This document shows positions 25,177 through 57,102 of a stretch of DNA of 64,000 nucleotides, piece by piece. How positions within the stretch are numbered: the stretch's first letter is position 1; each line of letters begins with the position of its first letter. Location: the NCBI RefSeq assembly GCF_021155775.2, contig NC_060236.1, positions 28,162,238 through 28,226,237 of the forward strand, in the 5' to 3' direction. The notes beneath the pieces were generated by a model. It had not been told where the DNA came from. It worked only from the letters and a program-made list of their open reading frames with translations, and did no database searches. This DNA is from Neodiprion pinetum. Its lineage: Eukaryota; Arthropoda; Insecta; Hymenoptera; Diprionidae. A program made the translations under genes and the position numbers.

Positions 25177-27898
25177 AGGTAAAGAATAACCATTAGAGTT
25201 CAGCATATCAAGATGTACTCAAGACATTGCATTACGTTGATCAATGTCTTACATGTTCCTTGATTCTCTAAATTTTTCGCTAATTTAATCGTAATAATAT
25301 TTTAATCCAGTTACCTATTGGACGTGATACTTTAATACTAGTTTATAACGGTACTGTTTGTTACCATTTTGCAATAGTAGATTACAATGGGTGATCGATA
25401 GTAGTTGACTTTGAGTAGGTCGAGTTCACTAACTTACTCTTTGTAACAATGACTGGTAATACTTTTAATTAATTCAAAGTATGTTAAGCGAAAATTACTA
25501 CTACTAAACCCACACATGTAACCTATGCTCTATCATTTATAAAAGTTCTACCCATTATGCTGAATATCATTATAGTATATATCGTGATGTAGGGTGTACC
25601 AATGAATCAACGGGAATAAGAAACATGTAATAATTACTCATAATTTACTGCTAAATCTAAATAGCTCGAGCTAAATTTAGATAAAGAATGATATCATTGT
25701 CTTTCACGAGATATTATCTCTAGAAATTTCACATGTGAATTTGTTGACAATAAATTACCATATTCATAATTAAGGATACAGTGGATTTCTCGTTCGAGTT
25801 TATGAATCCTTTGGCTATACTGGCACAAGTTGTAGCAATACGTCGGCGCACGTATAACTTACACGGACGATTATGTTGTTAGACGAAGAGGTAAACATAT
25901 GTGTATCATACCTACTCATAACTATCACTAATTAGTTATGTAGACTGTTGTATATCCTGAATGACCTAGTGTAAATGAAATACGCACCGCGACCTTTACC
26001 GCGCATATTCTAGAGCTGCACTAGGCCGGTCGGTCGCTTTCTTTTATAATTTAGAGAGGAGCGTGTGAATTCGTACATCGCTCACGGTGGCTGCGAAATA
26101 TTTCTACGATATACGTTAATTGCTATAAGCTGTTTAATTTTTTTTTTTTATACCAAACTGTTTTACAAATTCTCTTACTCAAATTTTTACCGACCGTAAT
26201 ATCCGATTTTCATTGAATTATATTTATATTATACAGTAGATTTGGTGGTATTTGATTTATTAACGTGACCGCTTGGGAATAAAATTATAAAACGTCACGA
26301 TAAGTCCAACACTAAATCGCGAACCCTACAACAAGTATTATTTTTTTCATTCCCACGATAATACGCCTTAGAAGTAGAGGGGGAAAAGGAAATTCTCTTA
26401 CTTCTTTAGCAAATCAGGTGTCATTTAAAGTATCGATTACAAAAGTAAATGTGTGTATGTAAACATGGATATGGATGTTTTTTTATTCAATTGCAAATGA
26501 ACGTATACTGCGATTGCTAAATTCTTTCGCGCGTTATTACCGCATTATACTTGTATTTCTTTTTTAATATCACAAGTGCTATCATAGAAGATATATCGAG
26601 AGACGATTCGTTCTCACTGATATCAATGCTGGAATTTGCGATGCTAATAATACATATCTGCTCATCTTCTCCTCGTACTATTCGATCGAGCCATGTGATT
26701 ATGTAGAAATGAGAACAACAATTACGACAGCCTCTGCACTCTTGAGATTACGACGTATGTACGCCACTGTACGGTAATGTGCATATTTTCATTTAATCAA
26801 CCGTTATGCGATCTGGATCCATAATTTTTTTCCGCAGAAGTTTTCGTTTTCCGTTCGCAAGTTTGTACTTTTACCTGATATTACTGTAATTTTTTTCATC
26901 ATTCTTTACATTCTTTGCTGTCCTATTTACGTGAGGCAAGTAAGTGAAGGAAACGTACATTAATCAAGTAAATTAATTACTCCGAGATCCGTAGACCATC
27001 ATCAGTAAAACAATTGCTGACTATTACACTTGATGTTGTTGATTAGTTATTCACAATAACGTAGTTAATTATTTAAAAGACTTCGGATCTTTTTAGTCAC
27101 CAATTATAATTCGTAGTACAACCCGAGTTGTGAATTTAATTAATTTTAATCGATCAATTCCAGATTATAGAGATCCAAATTTCAAATGAGCCAAAAAGAA
27201 ACGAAACTAAATGAAATCGTAATGAGCTTTCCAAACTAACTGTTCCTGATTTTTCCATCTTGACAAATTAAAAAAAAAATACCTTTTACTCCTTATAAAT
27301 CTTACAGATACCGGAATTCGTATATGAGCTACGAGTAAAATTCCAAGAATTTTCGTTGCTTTTTTCTTTGACATTCATCATTACACGTACGTTCTTTTGA
27401 TTTGGTTTTAATGTTGTCTTATTTTTTTTCTTACCTCTGGCAAACTATTGGATCGGGTAAAATACGAATTGAAGAAACAGACGGTACGTATGTGTGCATA
27501 TCAGGGATTCGTATATAAATTCTATACCGCTACCATATTACGTTATTGCATACATACGCACGAATTCATATCTCTGTCGTTATTTTTCACTCTGTTTGCA
27601 AAAGACTCGGGTATTAGAGATGCAAAGTACACGTATATACGTTGTGTTATAAAGCAACGAGCCGCGTATAACGAAACGAGTGTAGTTAGATACTTGATAA
27701 GTTAATACGTTACACCTACCTATGATACAATTCGAGGATAAGCAATAAATATGACGAAAACTCATTCGAACGCAAAGGAGTTAGTTGTTTATTTCTCGCA
27801 TAAAAAATAGATTATAAAAAACAGACAACACTTTTTCCCACCCCACTCCCACCGACACGTCCAATATATTAACTTTACGTACTCCGCCGTTCTACGCA

Positions 27899-27985
27899 TT
27901 CATCTCTCTCTCTTCTTCTTCTATCTATCTATCTATCTATCTATATACCTCTCTCTCTCTTTCTCTCTACCCCTCCATCTCTATA
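27899..27985. repeat. CT / CTAT simple-repeat tract
   Basis: Runs of TCTC, TTC and CTAT units with few interruptions, upstream of the PDZ gene. Confidence 0.85.
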
Positions 27986-28668
27986 TCTATCTCGGCAAGA
28001 GATTCCAGCATTCCAAGGAGTCGTTCGATCCAACTCGATAATAATTATTCTCCTCCCGGTCTCCTCGCTCCTAGGGCGGGGTGTCGGTTGCTTGCCGTCC
28101 CCTGCATCCTTGTCGCTATTCTCTCTTTCTCAACGCAGCTCAAGAGCTCGCGGTGATACCTGTAGATTTCGTACCCACACCCATGTAACTCACCAGCGTT
28201 CCATGTACGTACATACCAACTCTCGGGCACGCTGTTCTCGCGTGTCCCGAGTCTCATTCCTCGTAAGGTGGGGACGGAGAGGGGTTTACCTCGGGCGCGG
28301 AAGAGAGAGAGGGAAAGGGAGAGGGAGAGAGAGAGGAAAAGAGGAAGGGATATTGCCCCTACCGACGAAAAGCACCTGTTGCGCTCGCCCTGGCGACTCC
28401 GGCGCAACCTGGGGCTCCTCAGTTGAGTGCAGAAACTGCGCATGTTATCATCCTCTTAGTGCGTTATTATTTTACGCTAAGGTGCTCAGCAGCAGGAACA
28501 GCAGGAGGTCATTTTCTCGTGTATGATGTTATTGGTACCGCGTTTGTCGTTGGACGCCGGTAATCTGCAGCGAGCCCTGAAACAAGACAAATCTCAGAAC
28601 GAGTGTATAAGTGACAGTATGTCGTGCAGGTAGAAACAACTAAGGAAGTTTCGATCTACCCGTACGTG

Positions 28669-28694
28669 TGTTGTTGTTGTTGTTGTTGTTGTTA
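28669..28694. repeat. (TGT)n microsatellite
   Basis: About eight TGT/GTT units in the presumed 5' leader region of the PDZ gene. Confidence 0.85.
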
Positions 28695-29044
28695 TTCGAA
28701 TTCGAATCCGGGGCAACGGTTTTTTCCTTCGCGATGATCACGTGCCGCGTGCAGCCGAATGCGCTGCAGTGATCGATCAACGGTTCGAAACTTGATGGTT
28801 TATAACCTGTGCGCGTGCGGTTGTGATCCTCGAATATCGAAGTTCTGCCCTGCGGCTACCGGTGTCCACTAGCCGTAATAAATTTCGTCCGTTTGTGAAA
28901 GCTTGAGAAACGTTTTCGGTCGCTAAAATAGAACCGCTTATCGCGACATGTCGGTGTCCGTTTATTCAAAAAGCTGATACAGGTGCAGCGGATACCACAA
29001 GATAACGACGAGGTCAGATTTGCGGTTAGGTGACGACGCTTATC

Positions 29045-47559
<18,515 letters not shown>

Positions 47560-50531
47560 AACGGTACTGCAGTATTAGACCGGATGATCATATGAAGCCT
47601 TCCAGGAAGCCCACCTTCTCATCATTGCGTTTCCCTCACAATCTAGCCTTGAGATTATCTTAATTGGCTCGATCACGAAGTAAAATATAATATGTCTAAT
47701 AGTAAGTTGTGGGCTTTTTTGTAGATTTAAAGTCAAGTTTTAACTTCGAAACGAATTTGCCCAACTTTATATCGAGTTCTATCTCGGTCAATTGACTTTA
47801 TGTTTTATCCTGAATATATGGGAGAAGTTGACGAACGGAATGGTTATGGGTTGGAGAAAAGGTATTGAATTATTGTTAGATGTCGGAATGGAAAATGACT
47901 ATCTTCCGTTACTAGGAAGGTAAAGATACGTACCCGAACCTCTCAAGCCACGTGCCATAAGTACATAGAAAGAAACGAAGTTCATGACGGAGTATGGGTA
48001 TATGAGTATGAAAAGAGTGCGCAAATTATTATTGGTATTGTGATCGTGTGCGGCCTTGTATAGCGAGTAAGGTTGCAATGTATATGTGAATGTATAGGTA
48101 CGTATAGATTTGAAAAAAGAGTTAGGTAATTTAAACATATTAAAATATAAAACTCGAGTATGATTGAGTTTTTGTAAATAAAGGCCAGTGTGTGCAACGC
48201 ATGTTATTGTTTATCTTTAAGTATCACATTACAGGCGATGCAAATTTTATTTGATCAAATGTAGATCGTAAATAATAAGTAATTGAGTATTGAACAATAA
48301 GGGAGGAGCAGAAATCTTTAAAAACACATACTTTTACAACAAATTTTCTCACCCATGAATAATATAAGAAAAGTTACTGTACTGTTATATTTTTTTAGTG
48401 TTTCCTTTTTAATTGTTAACTATGATACAAAAGTCAAGTTCACCTCGACCAGATTTAAGTAAGAACGCACACACGGCGTACAAATATTTCAACATTGTAT
48501 CAAATCAAACGATGCGCTGGTTAATTGTAATTCGTATTTATAATTGTGGAAGTGCGATTAATTCTTGTGATTACTGTATAAGATCTGTGAACTAATTATT
48601 AATGTATACCGTATTGTACATACCTACATCGTATATGGGAGAAAATATATACGTCTAGTGTATGTATATTTGCATCATAGCTATAACTAGTCCTCTGTCA
48701 TACAGCCGTTGAGGAATATTAATAATAACTAATCGACTTAGAAATATATTTACGCCTAAGTTTGAGGGGGTCGTAACATCGGATCAGCAGGTGCGCGGAC
48801 GTTACCGATAATAGAATACGTTATGCAAACAATTTTATTTTACTCCTAGTGCAATAGAAAATGTGACAATCACCAGAGAACAGAGAAAGGGAAGCTAGAA
48901 GTTTGAATTTTTTGTTTTAACGAACAATGAGATTAATGGCCGCTACTGCAGACTCTTAAATAGTTCACTTCCCGACTTGAATCTTTTTGTACTATTGTCA
49001 AAGCCAGAAATTGGTGACACTTCAAGTTTCGGTCGTTTCAACGAGAATTTTAGTTCTTGCATGATCGAAAAACATCTATATTACTATTGTTATTATTATT
49101 ATTATTGCTTTTACAAATTTTCTAACTACCGAAAATTTCAATAAGCGAATGTACCTATCATATGCTTTGTAATTTATTCACGCAGTATACCCTTCATGGT
49201 GTTTATTAATATGCCCACTTAAATAATATTACGCCAGAATTATACAGATTTTTTATATTTTGTATATCGAATATGTACCCCTGATGGTTAATTTCAATTA
49301 TTTTTGTTACGCGTGTATAGTAAATACAGATAGTATAATGGCTGGGTGAATATTTGCAAATAGTATAACGAGGAAAAACATTTATACTGCTATATCTTCC
49401 ATAACGTAGATGCGTTGTTGTTAGGCTTTGGATTCACATAACGCATATATGTATGTACATATTATATATATAACGGAAATTTTTTCGCTTGCGCATTTTC
49501 GTTTTTCTTTTGAAAAACTTCATGGTGCCACAGAGAGGTTGTTTTCCAAGAACGCAAATTTGCATAATTTCTTTCAAGAGATTATAAAGTGACCAGCTTA
49601 GACATTATTTAAATAACACAATTTAATAATGTGTAAGATTGGTTATCAGTTCAGTAAATTTACATGGGTATCTTTCACAAGACTTGATGGTTTTTAACTT
49701 GACACAAGCCCGATTCAGTTTCTTTTGTAAAATTTGTTCGTCGCATTGCATTATAGCGAATGAGAAATTTTTACGAGACTAAAATAATATCGGCTAATAT
49801 GGAAAATATTTTCGTACACTTTTTGGAAAGTTAAAAACCATAATTATTTCAGTAATCTCCAGTTATATAAGCGACGATAAATACACGTGAAAAAAAAAAT
49901 TTGTTAGTATGGGTGTGTAAATTCTTTTACTGTGAAAATAAAACTACATAAGGATATGACGATTTTATAAGCGTGAATAACGGAATGAAAAAAAAGACAG
50001 ATGAATTGTTATGATATTATACAATATTGCATATTTTATTTAATTTTATACAAACATCATGATTTATTATTATTATTATTATCATTGCTTAGTATGTAAC
50101 AAATGTTTGTATCACAAAATAAATAAATCTCATTGTTTACAAAAAAAAAAATAAGGAAGACAGCAATAACAATTGCAGCGTTAATGCACCAAATATTATA
50201 CATAATTCATAATCCTTCTTACACCTCCAAGTTTTCAATAACCGATCATCTATGGTGCGGTATTATAAAATCTGCCACCGTCGTGATATAAAGAAAATAA
50301 GGTCGTGCCTTGAATAAATAAATTACATTTTTGAGGAATCAAAAAACCCTGTATTTTGAATTGCGCACAGATTCTGAATTACCCTGGGACTCTCTGGTTA
50401 TTCCCTTATACCCCGGCAAAAGTGAAAAGGAGGAAAACAAATCTTTGACTCAAATACAGTAAAGAATAGCTTCATCTTGATGATATTTCTCATGTCTTGT
50501 TAATCTTCCGTCACGCACTGCTGCGCACCAT
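47560..50531. other. 3' flank: PDZ gene 3' UTR and tail-to-tail spacer with CRIPT
   Basis: Nearly 3 kb of AT-rich, stop-dense DNA between two convergent genes. Candidate poly(A) signals for the PDZ gene occur at 48177-48182 and again near 50120. Short ATT/TTA simple repeats lie near 49090 and 50060. No coding exon was supported. Confidence 0.45.
48177..48182 (+). terminator. candidate poly(A) signal AATAAA of the PDZ gene
   Basis: Canonical hexamer about 620 nt after the stop codon, followed by a GT-containing stretch. Later AATAAA sites near 50120 may be used instead. Confidence 0.4.
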
Positions 50532-50834
50532 CTACGTGGCGGACTGTTTGTAGTTTTTAGTGCTCATCAGCTTTTTACCGCACATAGCGCATATGGCCTT
50601 TTTGTATGCGCAGGATTGGCAATAATGAGATCCGACCTGGTGAACCTTTTGTCTGCATATTTTGCAGGTTTCGAACTTAGCTGTGTACGGATTAAATCGC
50701 GCCTTGCTAGTCGACAGAGCTTTATTTTCCCCAACTTTCCTTCCTCCACTTTCCACCGTGTTTCTGGCCCCAGATTTCCACGGGTCTGGTGTTATTACGC
50801 GACCCAATTTTTTCTCGCACTTCTCGCACACCAT
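50532..50834 (-). CDS. CRIPT: cysteine-rich PDZ-binding protein CRIPT
   Basis: Small zinc-ribbon-type protein found with the postsynaptic scaffold PSD-95 in vertebrates and also reported in minor-spliceosome assemblies. A single exon of 100 codons starts MVCEKCEKKLGRVITPDPWK and keeps the paired CxxC motifs (CEKC, CKIC, CQSC, CAMC), GSHYCQSCAYKK and ICAMCGKK, matching the family over its entire length (vertebrate protein 101 aa). The C-terminus is NYKQSAT, whereas vertebrates end in a class I PDZ ligand (QTSV), so the last residue is not the usual hydrophobic one. It is convergent with the PDZ gene and divergent from F-box gene B. Confidence 0.97.
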   Translation of the reverse strand: MVCEKCEKKLGRVITPDPWKSGARNTVESGGRKVGENKALSTSKARFNPYTAKFETCKICRQKVHQVGSHYCQSCAYKKAICAMCGKKLMSTKNYKQSAT

Positions 50835-51891
50835 GACTCAAAAAGAATCTTGAAATGGAAAAAAATTTTCACATTTGCAGATTTTATGCAGTGAATAAAT
50901 TGCTAGTTTATGCAGTATTTTATGTCGATTCAAGTGGGACGGTATTTAGCTTTCATAATCAGAAAAAAGATCAGAAACAAGAAAAGAAAAAAGTTTCGGG
51001 CAATAATAGAGGATTACTAGTTTATGGTGAAAAAACTGAATTTTTTATGTTGGGTCAGGTAACGCTGGGTCAAGGTTAAGGTTAGGTTATATTTGTGTCG
51101 GAATCAAACGAACGCGTCGGCAAGTTGAGGCAGTTTGATTGGTACTTACCGTTACTAAAGCTCTAGAATCGACACAATTTCACTGCAGTACGAATCGTCT
51201 GATGGTACGTAGTCCTTGATTTTCAAAAGTTCGTGAACTTGAGAAGGGCAGGTTATGTTAAGATGAAAACAAATAACACCAGTCTTAAGCGTCCTTTTCA
51301 GGTTAAAGCTCTGTGAATGCTATTGTTACAATGTTACAACTTGACACGAATTTACACCCTAGGCGCGCTGCTAACGGCCAAACTGGACGTAATTTCGAGT
51401 ACAGTTGGCAACACTGAAGTCACTATGACCACGCAACTTGAAATTTGTGCGAATTCAAGGGGATTCCTCGATTTTCGCGCGCGTAACTAATTTGAATAAA
51501 CGTAATATCGACTTATTTAAATTTAATGAAATAATCAGGATTGAATTCTCACTACTGTAAGTGATTCAGCATCTACTACTAAATAACCCGAAGTTCTGTT
51601 TATTCAGATTTCGCTCACGTTCTATCGTAATTGTCAAGTCGATCATATATTTGATAACAGGTGAAGTAATGAAATAACGTATTTTAGATGAAAAGTCCCT
51701 GAAATAGAAATTCCCGTTTACAAATGTGAGCAATGGGCATATAGAACACTGGAAGAAGAGCCCCATTATATCATACGCTTATCACCGCTCTGACGTATCT
51801 GATTTCCTGATTAGCCGCGAACTGCTAGTCACTATCGATATCGTGCAAATTATCAACAATTGCATACAGGCTGACGAAGACATCGAACAAA
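50835..51891. other. divergent spacer between CRIPT and F-box gene B
   Basis: About 1.06 kb between opposing start codons. It should contain both promoters. The open frame at 51726-52022 covers the microexon of gene B in another frame and is not a gene. Confidence 0.4.
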
Positions 51892-54800
51892 ATGAGTGCT
51901 GGGTATGTAAAAAACCCAAACAAACATTGACAAACCGTATTTACGAAACTGTAGGAATACAATATCGTAATTTGAATAAATTATGTCTTTTTAATCATTT
52001 GAATCATGTTTCAAAAAACTGAAATTTAGGAGGGCGTAGCCAGAAAATTTTTGACATCCCACTGTCGAGTGTATTGTCACTCACTAGTGAACAACAAAAT
52101 ATTTTCCATATTTTAATTACGCAAAAGAATTTATATAACAATATGTTTCAGGCCCAGCATCTGTCACATTCTGGATTTTCCCAATGAAATTTTGATAAAA
52201 ATTATCTTCCATTTGAATGCTAGAGAGCGTGTGCCTTTGGGTAATTCATGCAAGAAATTACACAGTCTTATATTCGAAGAGAAAAAATTATTAAGGTGAA
52301 TACATAATTCCTATTTTTAATTTACTCTTCATATTTTCATCATTCCATGTAAAAGATTAATATTTCTTATCAAATGAAACAGCTCAGTTGAAGTTAAAAA
52401 ATTCAATCAACCTAATCATCCTTAATGATTCAGTTGCAAATATTAGAATGGAGCTTACATACGCGATTCAATATATACGTATATCAACGAAAATCCAATT
52501 ATATCCCACACTAAGCAATATCTGTGATAAGATTTTTCTATCTGTGCATTTCAGGAATTTAGATTTTTCCAAAGACGGGCGCCTGACATCAGTTTCTGAC
52601 ATCCGTCAATATTTTGACAACAGCAAAGCAAGCAGGTACATTCAGAGAGTAAATTTGAGAAATGTAAATTTTATAGAGCCGGAGCAGATGCTTAACGATT
52701 ACATCGGCAATGCAGTGAACATAGTTGACTTAAACATAAGTGGCACAAGATTTGAAGACGTACAGGGGTTGGGATATTTCCTAAAGTTATTACCACATGT
52801 AAAGAGACTCTCTATCGACTGGCCAAGACGAATGGAAGATAACGCTGGACCTTGCTGCAAGGTTCTACGAGGGCCTTTAAGCAAACTCACGTATTTGTCA
52901 ATACAAATATGGCATCCACCACATACAAAAAAGTTTGTCCAATATTTACAAATGTGTCAAAAACTCAAGGAGCTACGCATGATTGGAAGGAAATCCTGCT
53001 ATGTTCCTGCAACAGACGACCTTCCGTGCTTAGAACACAAAAAACTTAGGAGTCTCGAAATCATTGAATTTTGTGGACCCTGCTACGGCCCCGAGAAGAG
53101 ATACTTCATGACTTTGCTTCCAGAACTTGAGAAATGGACTGATTTTCACGTTCCCAAGTATTACATTCAGAACGGTTTTTACTTTGGTATGTTTCTGTGA
53201 TAAATTGATTTCAAAGTAACATTGGCCGCTCAATATCTAATCCCATTTGATCTGATAGCAAATCTAATAATTTTTAGAAAAAAACGTGCCATTTGCTAAG
53301 AAGCTACGCAAGACAAATTTGATGAAAAACAATCCTCGAAATATTTACTTCGGCAGCTATTTTGAATTTGGCCAGTCTGTGCTCACAGAACGCCTTTTAA
53401 CAGAAGTGATTAAAGTCACCCATAAAGACCCGCCAAAATGTTACTGTTGTTTATCTCTACTTCATCAGACAGACATATGTGTTATCAAGATCGAGGAGGC
53501 AAAGGTAAAAGTACACCCTAAGTATCGATCAGTTTTTCAACAAAACTCTCAAACCCAATGGGTTGTTATGAATTATTCTAACCGAAATTGACGTCATTTA
53601 ACAATGACAATATGTTGAGGAACAAGTTATTCGAATTTTTAAGCGACGACGTGATAATAAATACTTTTATATTCTTAATGTTTCAGCGACTGCTGAAAGA
53701 TCCAAGTTATGAACTTTCGTATTTACGTATCAATCATAACATAAAAACAAATTGCGATGCGCATTTAGTCGTATCCGCTTTTCCAAAACTCACCGAGCTC
53801 ATTTTATCCAACATAACAAAAGGCAAGGGAAAGTCTTTCACATAACATTTTTGAACACCGTTTTAGCGAATAATTAATATTTTTGTAATATTTTAATAAC
53901 TATATATCTACGGTTGACCTCTAATGTCATTGGTTTCCAATTCTGTACAATTATAGTATCGGGTTTTGTACACTCTCGGAAACAACTGAAGAGAAAATAT
54001 AATAAGGCAGTTAAACAAGAGGGTTATCTGACCAACAAAAATCTAGATTCATCTTTTAGTATGATCGTTCAGAATTCGCCTCACCTTAAACACCTGACGC
54101 TGGATACTAATAACAGGTGCGAAAACCTTTATTCTGATTATCCTATGTATCATGATAATTCAATAATTGTACCAGAATCATGATCAGAGTCAAAAATCAT
54201 AAATATTCGATAATGATGGAAATTTGTAAAATAATGAATACGATTTTCTTTATAAATAATTAAGTTTTCAAAACAAAAAGCGATAAATTATTTAAATGTT
54301 GCTTCAGCACGATCGAATATGAAGAAATGTGGGACTTGAACGCTCTGCACCTAATCTCAGGTTGGACAAATCTCAGAACCTTACGTTTGTCATCGGTACC
54401 AATCGAGGACGGTATTTTTCTCACTGAAATCGGAAGGGCATGCAAGCATTTGGAGATATTAGACTTGTACGATCTCGGTCCCGGGGATGTTTGCTGCTAC
54501 ATCGATGAACTGTGTCAAATGATTGCTGACCTCAAAAACCTGAGAGAATTTAGAATTCATCAGGACAACATTGGCGAAGTATCTCGAATTTTCGTATCAC
54601 TCGCCAACAATGTGCAACTCAGGAAAGTTGACGTGATAAGTGATGGCGAAAATACCACCACGAATAATTTAATACCCTCTATCGAACACCTGCTTCAAAC
54701 TTGTTCAAAATTAACTACATTCCAATGTATAATTGACGAAATATCCGAAGCCGATTCTGTAAAGCTGTCGACCATGTTGAGAAGGTAATTACAACGTGTG

Positions 54801-55140
54801 CTTGCAAACTGTATATAGAAATGTCCCTGAAGTTTGGAGTCCTAACGAAAATGAAGTACGACTCTCTATAGCGGATAACGATCTATATTTATACGATCCT
54901 ATTTTAATCAGGGCTTAACAATCAATGTCTGTGACATGTTTTTGAAACTCATTTCACCGTCTGTCATTATATTGCAGTTTCAAGTGCAAACCTGGAAAGT
55001 CCGATTTCCAATTCCAAGTTGTTTGGACTATGGATCTGATAATGGATGATTCTGAATGGATGATGAAAGAAGACGTCATAACTGAGGACGCCCGGCTTGT
55101 GAACTTCCCCTGCGACATGAGCATGCCACATCATCCATAG
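51892..55140 (+). CDS. F-box/LRR-like protein, copy B (frames intact, one non-GT donor)
   Basis: Eight exons by alignment to copies A and C: 51892-51902 (ATGAGTGCTGG), 52152-52295, 52555-53186, 53278-53504, 53687-53828, 53957-54116, 54308-54784, 54978-55140. They total 1956 nt (651 aa) with all phases matching. F-box: ILDFPNEILIKIIFHLNARE in exon 2. LRR-like segments: NIVDLNISGTRFEDVQGL, LKELRMI, LRTLRLSSVPIEDGIF, LEILDLYDLG, LREFRI. Odd: the exon 5 donor is GGAAAG, so the intron would start GA (53829-53830), whereas A and C have GT at the homologous place. Reading through gives a stop at 53842-53844 after KSFT, truncating the protein before the C-terminal repeats. Either a rare GA-AG intron, a recent inactivating change, or a sequence error. 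Confidence 0.72.
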
Positions 55141-55994
55141 AGTGCAAAAAATGCAGCGATTCTACTCGTGCTTACAGTGGAATGTCATTGAAAATTAACT
55201 TGTTTTTAGACTTAGGTAAATATGCAATCAATAATCAACTATCGCGTATCAATTAAATCGAAATATAAATACACAAAAACTATTCTTATAGTGTTGTCCA
55301 GTGGTCAGGAAATATCCTTAAATTTTTCTTGTGTCATGGAAATATTCTATTTTTAAAGTTTACCGCGAATGATTTATTTATTTGTGTTCACTGAGTAACT
55401 GTTTTTAAATTGTCGATTCCCGCCTCGAATCGTGTTTACCGTTTTCCCTACTAACAGCTCGTAGTAGAAATAACGTATACCTCGTACGTCGCACTGATTA
55501 TATACAGTACGGTCTACCATTTTATACACGTGGTTGATCCAACTATATTTTCTGATTTCTCGACATCCCAATTAATCGAAAGAATGTTAAGTCTCACCGT
55601 GGTATTTTGTATAAATAAAAAGAGGAATAGGTAAAGCAATCACGCATGCGCCTGAAAAATAACAGCTTCACTTCCCTGCATCAACGGCTACATGAAGTTA
55701 TCGCAAAGAGTTCGAATGAGCGCTGATGACAAATATTTTCGTCTTATGATCGCGAACATAGATTACTCTTCTAGTTAGAAAACATCGAGAGTGGATTTGA
55801 GAGTCGCGATTCACGAAAACTTTTTCCTCACGAGGTGATGGCAACAAACTACTGCAAACTGCATCGTTACTACGTATTGCACCGATACCCGTCTAATATA
55901 AGCGTGTGCATCGGCAATATTCAAAGTTCGTTAGCAATACTTGTGCAAGGCGCGGTTTTGACTAATCGAAATGGGGACTCAAATATCGGAGTAT
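55141..55994. other. spacer after F-box gene B
   Basis: About 850 bases with a candidate AATAAA at 55614-55619. No coding exon is supported before the F-box fragment begins near 55995. Confidence 0.4.
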
Positions 55995-56460
55995 TTGATG
56001 ATGTACCTACGGAATCTGAGAGAATTCACATTTCACGAGAAAAACGTTGGAAAGGTATCCAAAGTATTTTTCGGGCTTAATACAAATCCAGAAATCAGGA
56101 AAGTTAGTGTTAAATCTGATGAAAATCTGCTTCATCACTGCTCAAAGTCGGCAGTATTTTTCTGTGTTTTCGACGGCGTAAACCAAGCATACAATGACGA
56201 GCTTACATACACTTTGCAAAAGTAAATTGAAAAATTGTGTTCCAAGTCACGCAAAAATGTGAATTAGTTACACTTTCGTTTCACATGTATCTCCTCTCGT
56301 TTTGCAGATCAAAAATTCTGTTAAACCGACTGAATTTCTAGTTTTAAGTTATTACTGATAAGGATTTGATAAATATTGTGTACGAAGACTTCTCACCGCT
56401 CAAATTTCCACATAAATTATATTGACATTATTGACTAAATCTGTTACGATGTAAAAGTAC
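55995..56460 (+). pseudogene. 3' fragment of an F-box/LRR gene copy
   Basis: Closely matches the second half of exon 7, intron 7 and exon 8 of copy C. The LRR segment YLRNLREFTFHEKNVGKVSK and FFCVFDGVNQAYNDELTYTLQ are preserved, with an internal 42-nt in-frame deletion before HHCSKSAVFF. The exon-8 equivalent hits a stop after KILLNRLNF, where C reads on. Exons 1-6 and the start of exon 7 are missing. The similarity carries on through the downstream spacer (to about 56760), so this is the remnant of a tandem duplication unit. Confidence 0.8.
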
Positions 56461-56759
56461 CCCTACTACGCATAGATCTTTGGATAATCATTGTGAAGTT
56501 TTAGTTACAGAAAAAAAGATTCTAAAATTTCACACTAAAAATCAAGATAAGCAAATGTGATAAGACTTTGATTTCTTTAAATGAAAATAAAAGTAAAAAC
56601 ATGTTTTCACGCAATAATTATCCCTATTATTATCATTGTATTTAGTAGACGCTTAACATATTATTATTCATATGTTATTACGTGTAACAGCGGCGTTCTT
56701 TATATGGTTAATAAAGGAAACTAATAATAATAGAAGTTTTTGTTCACCTATTGATCCAT

Positions 56760-57102
56760 TAAACAACTAGCGGAGTGTTCGCAAACAAATTCATTACGAA
56801 GTTGACCGATCGCCTCGACGTTCTCTGTACATCACAGTCAAATAGTCGACGGCGTTCTGAACTGGCGGCAAGCGAACCGGAAGTACCAAATCTTCGATAC
56901 GATTTTCAACTAGCGACTGGAATTAAGTTTCGAAATTCGAAATGTTTGACATTGGACCATGTTTTCTTAACCGCCATAACAGGGATTCCCCTTCCACGTT
57001 TCTTTGTATCTTCGCAACTCTCAACAACAACAGTTTTTAGTCCGTATTCAGTGAAATGGTTGAGATCCTTGGTGAAAGAAGTAATTCGAGCTTAATGACG
57101 AA
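56760..57102. promoter_or_regulatory. upstream region of F-box gene C, duplicated ahead of pseudogene D
   Basis: The last 200-250 bases before the start codon of copy C (motifs AAATCTTCGATA, GATTCCCCTTCCACGTTTC, GTGAAAGAAGTAATTCGAG) recur at about 61730-61925 before pseudogene D. This probably contains the promoter/5' UTR. Function is inferred from position only. Confidence 0.45.

Larger units (their letters stand above)
25177..29044. other. intergenic region and putative promoter/5' UTR of the transmembrane PDZ gene
   Basis: No coding exon was supported in 25177-29044. The first 2.7 kb is AT-rich. From about 27900 there are CT-rich and CTAT simple repeats, then a CpG-rich section (28040-29044) ending at the start codon at 29045, which is probably the promoter and 5' untranslated region. 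Open frames at 28045-28526 are low-complexity products of GA/CT-rich DNA. Confidence 0.45.

Noticed and set aside
28045..28526. Overlapping 132- and 144-aa open frames
   Set aside because: Low-complexity CT/GA-rich and GC-rich DNA upstream of the PDZ gene; no start context or splice support.
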